The position numbers were made by a program, and so were the translations under genes. From positions 35,520 through 99,519 of the forward strand of contig CAYYFX010000002.1 in NCBI GenBank assembly GCA_964471155.1: a DNA stretch of 64,000 nucleotides. Direction: 5' to 3'. The stretch comes from CAYYFX01 sp964471155. GTDB lineage: Bacteria > ARS69. Of this stretch, positions 51,368 to 59,110 are shown in pieces (position 1 is the first letter of the stretch; each line of letters opens with the position of its first letter). Under the pieces are notes generated by a model. It worked only from the letters and a program-made list of their open reading frames with translations. It did not search any database and had not been told where the DNA came from.

Positions 51368-51418
51368 AGACCATGATGATGTTTCGAGCATATCATTCGA
51401 GATATTCGACAGATTCCG
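51368..51418. promoter_or_regulatory. AT-rich patch in the divergent region before the NhaR-like gene
   Basis: In very GC-rich DNA this stretch is about half A/T and contains TTCGAG twice and TTCGAC once at near-regular spacing. Probable operator/promoter zone shared by the two divergent transcripts. Confidence 0.4.
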
Positions 51419-51430
51419 GAGCGTCGCCGC

Positions 51431-52360
51431 GTGGAGTGGCTGAACTACCACCACCTGCTCTACTTCTGGGTCACGGCCCGCGAGGGCAGCATCGTGCGGG
51501 CCGCGGAGGTCCTGCGGCTGTCGCACCCCACCATCAGCACCCAGATCCGCATGCTGGAGGACTCCCTCGGCGAGAAGCTGTTCCGGCGCACCGGGCGACG
51601 GCTCGTCCTCACCGATGTCGGGCGGGTCGTCCTCGGGTACGCGGACGACATCTTCGCCACCGGCCGGGAGCTCCTGGACACGGTCCGCGGACGGACCACG
51701 ACCGGACCCGCGCGGCTCCGGGTGGGCGTGGCCGACGTCCTGCCGAAGCTCGTGGTGCGGCGTCTCCTGGAGCCCGCCTGGACCTCCCCGGACGCGGTGC
51801 GGCTGGTGGTCCGCGACGACAAGCCCGAACGCCTCCTCGCGGACCTCGCCCAGCACCACCTGGACGTGGTTCTCGCGGACGCCCCGCTGGGTCCCGGCGG
51901 GCCGATCCGCGCGTTCAACCACCTGCTCGGCGAGAGCGGCATGGGGATCTACGCGCCGCGCCGGCTGGCCGCCCGGCTCCGCCGGGGATTCCCGCGCTCC
52001 CTCGACGGCGCGCCCATGATCCTGCCCACGGACACCGCCACCGTGCGGCGGAGCCTCGACGCGTGGCTCGAGCAGGAAGGGATCCGCCCGCGCATCGTGG
52101 CGGAGTTCGAGGACAGCGCGCTCCTGAAGGTGTTCGGCGAGGACGGTCCGGGAGCCTTCCCGGCGCCCGTGGTCGTGGAAGACGCAGTCCGACGGCGGCA
52201 TGGCGTGGCGCCGGTCGGCCGCATCCCTTCCGTCCGCGAGCGCTTCTGGGCGATCACGGTGGATCGCCGCATCCGCAATCCCGCCGTCGCCTCGATCTGC
52301 ACGACCGCGCGCACGGACCTCTTCGGGCCGGGCGGCGACACCGCCCCGAGCTCGAGCTGA
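51431..52360 (+). CDS. nhaR: NhaR-like LysR transcriptional regulator
   Basis: 309 residues. MEWLNYHHLLYFWVTAREGS is nearly the canonical NhaR opening; the winged HTH (STQIRMLEDSLGEKLFRRTG) follows and the effector domain ends in VDRRIRNPAVASICTTART. NhaR activates the Na+/H+ antiporter gene nhaA in response to Na+. Here it diverges from the CaCA exchanger operon, so the target is probably that exchanger. Confidence 0.88.
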   Translation: MEWLNYHHLLYFWVTAREGSIVRAAEVLRLSHPTISTQIRMLEDSLGEKLFRRTGRRLVLTDVGRVVLGYADDIFATGRELLDTVRGRTTTGPARLRVGVADVLPKLVVRRLLEPAWTSPDAVRLVVRDDKPERLLADLAQHHLDVVLADAPLGPGGPIRAFNHLLGESGMGIYAPRRLAARLRRGFPRSLDGAPMILPTDTATVRRSLDAWLEQEGIRPRIVAEFEDSALLKVFGEDGPGAFPAPVVVEDAVRRRHGVAPVGRIPSVRERFWAITVDRRIRNPAVASICTTARTDLFGPGGDTAPSSS

Positions 52361-52462
52361 GCCGCCGGATCCCGCGCGCGGCCCGCCGCCTTCCGCCGTG
52401 TCCGCCGCCCGCCGGCTCCTGCGTTTCCCCGGCAGACGCATTCCCCCGGCCCGGGAGGCCCC

Positions 52463-55400
52463 ATGAACCCCGCGATGTGCCCGCATTCCCGCCGTTCCCT
52501 GCTCCGCGCGGCGAGCCGCGCCGTTCCGCTGCTCGCCCTCATGCTGGTGCCCGCGCCGAGCGTCCGCGCCGACGGAACGACGTGCGTCTTCCCGCCCCTC
52601 GAGGGCGGCCCGCTGCCGGCCCACGCGCGAGAGGCCCGCGCCCGGATGCGCGCGCACCAGCCCCCGGTGACGGCCGGCTTCGTGGAACGCGCCCACGGCG
52701 TGGCCGAGCGGATCCGGGCCGTCGAGCGCGGGCTCCTCCGCGCGGACGACGTGCCGGCAGGCGCCCTCGCCGTCACGGGGACGCTGTCCATCCCGGTCCT
52801 CCCGATGCGCTTCGCGAACACGACCGCCGACCCGTTCAACCCCGTCTCGCTGGAAGCGCGGCTCTTCCTGTTCGGCACCACGGGCACCATGACGGAGTAC
52901 TTCGACGAGGTCTCCTACGGGAACCTGAACGTGACCGGCGACGTCCACGGCTGGCGCGACGCCCCGGAGAACGACACGGTGTACGAGGGCACGGACAACG
53001 GCCTCTGGACCACGATCGGACCGTTCCTCACGGCCGCGTTCGAGCAGCACGACGTGGGCGTGGACTTCGGCCTCTACGACAACGACGGACCGGACAACAT
53101 CCCGGACTCCGGCGACGACGACGGCGTCGTGGACATCGTCTTCATCGTGCACCCCGAGATGGGCGGCGAGTGCGGACCGGCAACGAACGCGAACATCTGG
53201 TCCCACCACTCGCACTACTCCAACTGGTTCGGGGGCGCCTACGTCACGAACGACCCGGGCGCGAACGGCCAGAACATCCGCATCGACCGGTACTGCATCT
53301 CGCCCGGCCTGAGCTGCTCCAGCGGCATGATCGAGATCGGCGTCTTCTGCCACGAGCTGGGACACGCGCTCGGGGTCCCGGACCTGTACGACACCGACGA
53401 CGACGTCACCGGCAGCTCCCGGGGCATCGGCGACTGGGGACTGATGGGCGGCGGCAGCTCGAACTCCCCCTCGAGCCCGGCGCACATGACGGCGTTCACG
53501 AAGCACCACCTCGGCTGGCTCACCTACGTGAACCTGCTGCAGAACGACCCGTGGCTCTGCCTCCCGCCGGTGGAGCTGAACCCGACCGCCGTCCGGGTGT
53601 GGCCGCAGGGCGAGATCACGCACGAGTACTTCCTGGTCGAGAACCGGCAGAACATCGGCTTCGACGCGAACCTCTGGAACGAGGGCTTCGTGATCTACCA
53701 CGTGGACGAGAACCGCTACGACGCGCTGCTGCACGACAATGCCGTCAACGCGAACGAGGCGGCCAAGGCGGTGGACGTGGAGTGCGCCGACGCGTTCACG
53801 GCCCAGCACGTCGTGGACGCCGACAGTCTCGACCTGGGCGACTCCGGAAGTCCCGGGAACGTCTTCTGCGACGGCGGCGGCCAGGACAGCTTCACGCCGT
53901 TCACCACGCCCGACACCCGCTCGAACTCCGGCGACTTCACCGGCATCGGCATCCGCCAGATCTCGGAGTGCGACGGGATCTCCGGTCCCGACGGTGGCTC
54001 GGACGGGCTCATGGTGTGCGGCGAGTTCACCGTCGGCGTCGCGGCCCCGGTGGACGTGTGCATCGAGGACTGCCGGTTCGACCACTGCAACCAGATCGCC
54101 ACATGCGAGAACTGGTGGGGCAGCCCGGACATCTGGATCAACAACGACGACGACGCGTCCCCCGAGTTCCCCGCGCCGGGCGTGAAGAACAGGCTCTGGA
54201 CCCGGGTGCACAACGACGGCACCGAACCGGCGGTGGCGACGACGGCGTACATCTACATCGCGAAGGGGGCGATGGGGCTCGAGTGGCCCGCGGACGCCGC
54301 GGCGCAGATCGGCCAGACCGGCTTCCCGGTGATCGCGCCCGGGGAGGCGCCCGAGGACCACATGATCTTCCAGTACCCGGACCTGCTGGAGCTCACCGGC
54401 CACTGGTGCATCGGCGTGGTGCTGCAGCAGACCTACGACCCCGCCGTGAGCCAGCAGGCGTTCACGACGAACAACATCGCCCAGGTGAACCGGCAGGTGC
54501 TGATCGACCGGGCTTCCGGGGGCGGGCTCGCCCGCGGCGGCGGCTGCGGGGACGTGGAGTTCCAGACGTGGATCCACCTGTACGACGGGTACAATCCGAC
54601 CGGCGGGGGCGTCGTGGCCCAGGTGCGCCTGGGATCGCCGCCGAACTACAACGACGTGCAGCTCCCCGCGGGGTGGACCGTGGACGTGTCCCCCCAGGGG
54701 AACTTCCAGCTCGGGCCCGGGATCACGGACTCCGTCCTGGTGACGATCCAGGCGAGTGGCGCCGGACAGCTCCAGATCGCCCGCGTTCCGTTGAGCCTGT
54801 TCAACCTCGAGACCCAGACCACGATCGGCGGCACCACGATCGACGCGATCGTGGACTGCGTCGCCCCCGCGGCCGTGCAGAACTTCGCGGCCGGGTGGCG
54901 CGACCCCCACGGGGACAACGTCTCGGGACCCAACGTCCGCATCGACTGGGACACGGTCGTCCTGGACGAGCAGGGCGGACCCGAACTCGTGCAGTACTAC
55001 GAGATCTACCGCGCGGCGGGATCAGGGATTCCCGTGCTCGTGGACCGCGTGGCCATCGACGCGGACGACGCCACGCCCGGCATGCAGTTCCACGACACGG
55101 TGCCGGCGGGCGACTGCCCCGCGGAGTGGACGTACACCATCCGCGCGGTCGACTACGCGGAGGGCGCCGGCGCGTTCGCTCCCCCGTTCGTGCTCGAGTG
55201 CACGGATCCGGCCACCTCCGTGGCGGCGATGCCGGCCCCGGCCGGGTCGAGGCTGCTGGCCCCGGCGCCGAACCCCGCGCGCACGTCCACCGTGATCGGA
55301 TTCCAGCTCGATCGGGCCGGCGACGTCGACGTGACGATCTACAACGCGCGGGGCGAGCGGGTGCGCCGGCTGTGGACCGGGCACCGGGCGGCCGGCTCGC

Positions 55401-55522
55401 ACGAACTCCGCTGGGACGGCCGCGACGACGACGGCCGGCAGCTCGCCAGCGGCGTCTACTTCACGCGCGCGGAGCTGCCCGGAGGGAGGAAGGAGACGCG
55501 GAAGATCGTGCTGAGCCGGTGA
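52463..55522 (+). CDS. Secreted M6-type metalloprotease with FlgD C-terminal module
   Basis: 1019 residues. Signal peptide at ~1-36. Residues ~105-410 form an M6-like (immune inhibitor A) catalytic domain with zinc site CHELGHALGVPDLYDTD (HExxHxxGxPD) and DWGLMGGGSSNSP as Met-turn. Middle region beta-rich; ends with FlgD module (APNPARTSTVI, TIYNARGERVRRLW, WDGRDDDGRQLASGVYFTRA). ATG 52463 has GGGAGG upstream. Probably an exported, surface-anchored peptidase. Confidence 0.92.
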   Translation: MNPAMCPHSRRSLLRAASRAVPLLALMLVPAPSVRADGTTCVFPPLEGGPLPAHAREARARMRAHQPPVTAGFVERAHGVAERIRAVERGLLRADDVPAGALAVTGTLSIPVLPMRFANTTADPFNPVSLEARLFLFGTTGTMTEYFDEVSYGNLNVTGDVHGWRDAPENDTVYEGTDNGLWTTIGPFLTAAFEQHDVGVDFGLYDNDGPDNIPDSGDDDGVVDIVFIVHPEMGGECGPATNANIWSHHSHYSNWFGGAYVTNDPGANGQNIRIDRYCISPGLSCSSGMIEIGVFCHELGHALGVPDLYDTDDDVTGSSRGIGDWGLMGGGSSNSPSSPAHMTAFTKHHLGWLTYVNLLQNDPWLCLPPVELNPTAVRVWPQGEITHEYFLVENRQNIGFDANLWNEGFVIYHVDENRYDALLHDNAVNANEAAKAVDVECADAFTAQHVVDADSLDLGDSGSPGNVFCDGGGQDSFTPFTTPDTRSNSGDFTGIGIRQISECDGISGPDGGSDGLMVCGEFTVGVAAPVDVCIEDCRFDHCNQIATCENWWGSPDIWINNDDDASPEFPAPGVKNRLWTRVHNDGTEPAVATTAYIYIAKGAMGLEWPADAAAQIGQTGFPVIAPGEAPEDHMIFQYPDLLELTGHWCIGVVLQQTYDPAVSQQAFTTNNIAQVNRQVLIDRASGGGLARGGGCGDVEFQTWIHLYDGYNPTGGGVVAQVRLGSPPNYNDVQLPAGWTVDVSPQGNFQLGPGITDSVLVTIQASGAGQLQIARVPLSLFNLETQTTIGGTTIDAIVDCVAPAAVQNFAAGWRDPHGDNVSGPNVRIDWDTVVLDEQGGPELVQYYEIYRAAGSGIPVLVDRVAIDADDATPGMQFHDTVPAGDCPAEWTYTIRAVDYAEGAGAFAPPFVLECTDPATSVAAMPAPAGSRLLAPAPNPARTSTVIGFQLDRAGDVDVTIYNARGERVRRLWTGHRAAGSHELRWDGRDDDGRQLASGVYFTRAELPGGRKETRKIVLSR

Positions 55523-55527
55523 TCCGG

Positions 55528-55554
55528 GCGCGGCGTCCGGACGGACGGCCGCGC
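55528..55554 (+). terminator. Possible hairpin after the M6 protease gene
   Basis: GCGCGGC (55528-55534) with GCCGCGC (55548-55554), 13-nt loop, six bases past the stop. No U-tract. Confidence 0.35.
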
Positions 55555-55735
55555 GCGTGGCCGCGCGCTCCGCCGCCACGCTGCGCGACGGGCCGCTCCC
55601 CGGGGCAAGGCCGTGGGCTCCGGGAAGCCCTGGCAGTCCACCCGCCGGTTCGTCGCGTTTCTCTTCGGAGGCGGCCCCGATCCGGCGGCCGCCGGAACCG
55701 CCGCCGCGCCCGTGGCGGCCACCCGGGAGTCCCCC

Positions 55736-58129
55736 ATGTCGCTCCGCCGTCCGTCCCCCGGCCCCGCCGGGGTCGCCGCCGTGCTGCTCGTGGCCGCCCT
55801 CGGCGCGTCCACCGCCCCCGCCGCCGTGTTGAACTGGATCAACCCGGGCGGCGGGCAGACGTCTGTCACGACGAACTGGAACCCCGCCCAGGTCCCCACC
55901 GCCGCCGACGCCCTGATCTTCAACACGCCGGGCAACTACTTCGTGACCTTCAACCCGGTGGCGAACGCGGCGGCCGGTCTCAGCTTCCGGCGCGGCATCC
56001 TGGGGATCGACACGAACGCGGGGAGTCCCATCGCCATCGGCATCCAGGGTCTGCAGTTCGCGACCTTCGCGGGCGACTCCGCCACCGCCACCGTCGTCTC
56101 GGACGAGCTCGTGTCGTCCGGGCCGATCGCCATCGGACAGAGTCTCTCCGCGTTCGGGGAGCTGCGCGTGTCGGGCGGCTTCGGGATCGTCCGCATCGCC
56201 GGCCCGACGAACGACCTCGCCGTGGGCAACTTCGGGAACGGACGCCTCGAGATCGTCGGCGGCGGGACGCTGGAGGTCGGCGACGACGTCCTCGTCGGGA
56301 ACGCCTCCGGCAGCGTCGGCCGCATCGAGGTCACCGGCCGATCCACGTCGCCGCTCGTCCCGTCGACCCTCACGACCACGGAGACGGGCGGGGACATGAT
56401 CGTGGGCAACGGCGGCTACGGGGAGGTGACCGTCGACACGGACGGGCTGGTGTACTGCTCGGGGAGCCTGTGGGTCTCCCCCGTGTCCCGTCCGGGGTTC
56501 GACGGGAACGGGGACGTCACCGTGGGCGAGGCGTCCTCCACGCGCAACGCCCAGCTCGTGACCGGGGGCGACCTGCTGATCGGGGGAACGTCCCTGATCG
56601 CCAGCGGCGACCTCTGCACGGTGCACGTCCGCCGCAACGGATCCGTTCTCGTGAACGGGAAGCTCTGGCTCGTGGGATCGGGCAACGCCACGTTGCGCAT
56701 CGACGGCGGCGCGCCCGGCGGCGAGGTCCTCGCGACCGACTTCGTACTGTCCCGTCACGGCAACCTGGACTTCCCCGGCGGTCGCATCACGCTGCTCGGC
56801 GGCACCCTGGACACGGACGCGCAGCCGCTGACGATCGACAGCGCCACCGGCGGCCCGGGGAACGGTCCCACGCTCACGCTGGACTTCGGCTCCACCGCGA
56901 ACCTCCCGACGGATCCCTCGACGTTCGTGTCGCTCACGCTCGGCGCCGCCGGCTTCGGCGAGATGCGCGTGCGGAACGACGCCGTGTGCACGCTTGCCGG
57001 GAATCTCCGCATGGGCAGCGCCGCCGGCGCGCTCGGCGTGCTCCGTCTCGACGACGGCGACCTGTTCGCCGGGAACGTGGACGCGGGCCTCCAGGGCCGC
57101 GCGCAGGTGTTCCTCTCCGACCGCGCGCGCCTCACGACGGACACGTTCGACCTGGGCACGCAGGTCAACGACGCCTCGCTCCTGGATCTCGAGGGCCGCT
57201 CGCTCGTGGAGGTCGGCTTCGGCATGACGATCGGCCGCAACGTGGCCCTGGCGGATCCGACGACGACGGCGTCCGTGCGGGACGAGTCGGTCCTGCGCGC
57301 GCTGTCCATGAACATCCAGGGCGGCGGCGGGCTCACGCTGGCGACGGACGGATCGGCCGAGGTGACCGGGCTCGTGCAGTGCGGCGGCGAGGTGAACCTG
57401 GACGGCGGGCTCCTCGTGGCGGACTCGCTCGCGGTGGCGAGCGGCGGCGAGCTGAACGGCAACGGCCTCGTGCGCGCGCGGATCGGCAACCGCGGCGTCG
57501 TCTCGCCGGGGCTGTCGGCGGGGCGCATCGAGACGAACGCGACGTTCACGCAGTCCGCCTCGGGCGTGCTGCGCATGGAGCTGGGGAACCACGCCGCGTC
57601 CGAGTGGGATACGCTGGCGGTGGCGGCGGCGGTGCAGCTGGACGGCACGCTGGCGCTGGTGCGGCTGCCGTCGTTCGCCGCGTCGTTCCGCGACGCGTTC
57701 ACGCTGATGACGTACACGTCGCGCACCGGCGTGTTCGCCGACGTCACCCTGGACGGAGGCCCGCTGGAGGGATTCGAACTCGAGTACGGCCCCACCGCGC
57801 TCGTGCTCACGGCGGCCGGATCCACGGACGCGCCCGAAGCGGCCGGCCCGGGACTCCCGCGCGAGCTCGCGTTGCACGCACGCCGGATCGCGGGCGGCGC
57901 GGAGGTCGAGCTCGCACTGCCCGGGGCGGCGGACGTCGAGCTCGCCGTCTTCGACGTGGCGGGCCGGCAGGTGGCCGTGCTCGCGGACGGGCTCCTCCCG
58001 GCCGGGCGCAGGACCCACCGGCTGGACGGGGCCGCGGCGCCCGCCTCGGGGATCTACTTCGTGAGGGCGCGGGTGGCGGCGGCGGACGGCGTGGCGGTCC
58101 GGACCGCCCGCATCGCGATCCTGCGGTGA
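55736..58129 (+). CDS. Beta-strand-repeat surface protein with FlgD C-terminal module
   Basis: 797 residues. Signal peptide PAGVAAVLLVAALGASTAPA. The body is made of autotransporter-like beta-helix repeats rich in Gly and Asn with V-G-x-x-G patterns (e.g. LAVGNFGNGRLEIVGGGTLE, VGNGGYGEVTVDTDG). The C-terminal stretch (RMELGNHAASEWDTLAVAAAV, then LMTYTSRTGVF) matches the end of such repeats, followed by a FlgD module lacking the NPF part (AVFDVAGRQVAVLADGLLPA, GIYFVRARV). GGGAG precedes ATG 55736. Presumed surface protein of unknown ligand. Confidence 0.82.
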   Translation: MSLRRPSPGPAGVAAVLLVAALGASTAPAAVLNWINPGGGQTSVTTNWNPAQVPTAADALIFNTPGNYFVTFNPVANAAAGLSFRRGILGIDTNAGSPIAIGIQGLQFATFAGDSATATVVSDELVSSGPIAIGQSLSAFGELRVSGGFGIVRIAGPTNDLAVGNFGNGRLEIVGGGTLEVGDDVLVGNASGSVGRIEVTGRSTSPLVPSTLTTTETGGDMIVGNGGYGEVTVDTDGLVYCSGSLWVSPVSRPGFDGNGDVTVGEASSTRNAQLVTGGDLLIGGTSLIASGDLCTVHVRRNGSVLVNGKLWLVGSGNATLRIDGGAPGGEVLATDFVLSRHGNLDFPGGRITLLGGTLDTDAQPLTIDSATGGPGNGPTLTLDFGSTANLPTDPSTFVSLTLGAAGFGEMRVRNDAVCTLAGNLRMGSAAGALGVLRLDDGDLFAGNVDAGLQGRAQVFLSDRARLTTDTFDLGTQVNDASLLDLEGRSLVEVGFGMTIGRNVALADPTTTASVRDESVLRALSMNIQGGGGLTLATDGSAEVTGLVQCGGEVNLDGGLLVADSLAVASGGELNGNGLVRARIGNRGVVSPGLSAGRIETNATFTQSASGVLRMELGNHAASEWDTLAVAAAVQLDGTLALVRLPSFAASFRDAFTLMTYTSRTGVFADVTLDGGPLEGFELEYGPTALVLTAAGSTDAPEAAGPGLPRELALHARRIAGGAEVELALPGAADVELAVFDVAGRQVAVLADGLLPAGRRTHRLDGAAAPASGIYFVRARVAAADGVAVRTARIAILR

Positions 58130-58326
58130 ACGAGCCCGAGCGCGACGACCGTGCCCACGTTACGGCCGGGAACGTGGAGAAGGCACGACGCCGCGCCCAG
58201 GCCTTCCTCCAGGACCACGTCGCTCCCCATCCGGAACGGGGTGCGCGTTCCTGGACGAACCGGCTTCCGGGAGAGAGGTCGGCGGGCCGGCGCGGCAGCT
58301 TTAGCGGATCGCGGGATCGAGTCTAG
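58126..58326 (+). CDS. Possible small coupled ORF (66 aa)
   Basis: GTG overlaps the preceding TGA (GTGA). It reads NEPERDDRAHVTAGNVEKAR and RRAQAFLQDHVAPHPERG with G/C-ended codons for its first ~32 codons, then the bias decays. No homology recognised. Either a small coupled gene or chance; low confidence. Confidence 0.22.
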   Translation: MNEPERDDRAHVTAGNVEKARRRAQAFLQDHVAPHPERGARSWTNRLPGERSAGRRGSFSGSRDRV

Positions 58327-58467
58327 CGCCGGGATGGGGGCTCCGGCCGGCCTGTCCGGTCGATCGGGCCGATCGCGTTCCCCGGGGCACACCCCCGAAC
58401 CCCGGAGGACCCCATGGACGCCCGCCCCCTCCGGTCCGGTGGCGGATCGGCCCCCGCGCCGCGCGGG
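58130..58467. other. 338-bp region between two convergent genes
   Basis: Apart from the doubtful small ORF, nothing recognised. Near 58400-58416 a GGAGGACCCC-ATG sequence imitates a gene start, but the ORF that follows is antisense to the ECF sigma gene. Confidence 0.5.
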
Positions 58468-59031
58468 TCAGGCGCCCTCGCGGAGGTGCTCGTGCAGGAA
58501 GGACCGCGCCTTGCGCCAGTCGCGGCGGACCGTGCGGTCCGTCACGCCGAGCACCTCCGCGGTCTCCTCCTCCGAGAGGTCGCCGAAGAAACGGAGCTCC
58601 ACGACGCGCGCGAGCCGTTCGTTCAACTCCGCGAGCCGCGTCAGCGCCTGGTCCAACTCCAGGATCTCCTGGATCCGGGGCGTATCGAACGCGTGGTGGT
58701 CCTCCAGCTCCACGACGCCCGCGCCGCCGCCGCGTCGCTGGGCCAGCTTCCGCCGCGCGTTGTCCACGAGGATCTGCCGCATCGCCCGCGACGCCACCGC
58801 GAGGAAGTGCGCCCGGTCCTGCCACGGCCCCGCGTTCGGTCCCGCGAGCCGGAAGTACGCCTCGTTGACCATGGCGGTCGTGCCCAGCGTGCCGGTCTGC
58901 CGGCCGCGCAGGTGGCTGCGCGCGATCCGGCGCAGGTCCTCGTACACGACGCGGAACAGGCGGTCGCGCGCCGCCTCGTCCCCGTCGCGCGCGCCGGACA
59001 GGAGCTTGCGGACCTCCTCGGTGGACTCCAT
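58468..59031 (-). CDS. ECF-type RNA polymerase sigma factor
   Basis: 187 residues. Region 2 (DRLFRVVYEDLRRIARSHLR, AHFLAVASRAMRQILVDNAR) and region 4 (LARVVELRFFGDLSEEETAE, then VLGVTDRTVRRDWRKARSFL) match the ECF subgroup that partners Ser/Thr kinases (PF07638-like). Divergent, 79 bp, from a kinase/TPR gene, the usual arrangement. No Shine-Dalgarno; TACGCT six bases before ATG suggests a leaderless mRNA. Confidence 0.93.
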   Translation of the reverse strand: MESTEEVRKLLSGARDGDEAARDRLFRVVYEDLRRIARSHLRGRQTGTLGTTAMVNEAYFRLAGPNAGPWQDRAHFLAVASRAMRQILVDNARRKLAQRRGGGAGVVELEDHHAFDTPRIQEILELDQALTRLAELNERLARVVELRFFGDLSEEETAEVLGVTDRTVRRDWRKARSFLHEHLREGA

Positions 59032-59043
59032 GGGCGAAGCGTA
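59032..59043 (-). promoter_or_regulatory. TANNNT box six bases before ATG (ECF sigma gene)
   Basis: TACGCT on the minus strand, six bases, ATG 59031. Part of the left arm of the inverted repeat at 59038-59078. Confidence 0.45.
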
Positions 59044-59078
59044 GCAGGTCCGACCCGGCCCGGCGAAGCTGCTACGCT
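59038..59078. promoter_or_regulatory. 10-bp inverted repeat in the ECF/kinase intergenic region
   Basis: AGCGTAGCAG (59038-59047) and CTGCTACGCT (59069-59078), perfect, 21-nt spacer. Each arm holds a TACGCT pointing to the gene on its side, so the two promoters are symmetric; could also be an operator. Confidence 0.5.
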
Positions 59079-59110
59079 CCGGGCCCACGCCCACCGGGGA
59101 GGGTGAGCCG

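Noticed and set aside
55631..55646. TGGCAG-type sequence with GG-N10-GC spacing before the beta-strand-repeat gene
   Set aside because: Four mismatches to the sigma-54 consensus and about 90 nt from the ATG; likely chance in GC-rich DNA.
58414..59106. Plus-strand ORF with GGAGG and ATG, antisense to the ECF sigma gene
   Set aside because: Translation is Arg/Leu/Glu/Val shadow sequence; ECF motifs on the minus strand are unambiguous. The Shine-Dalgarno-like start may be a relic but no supported product follows.
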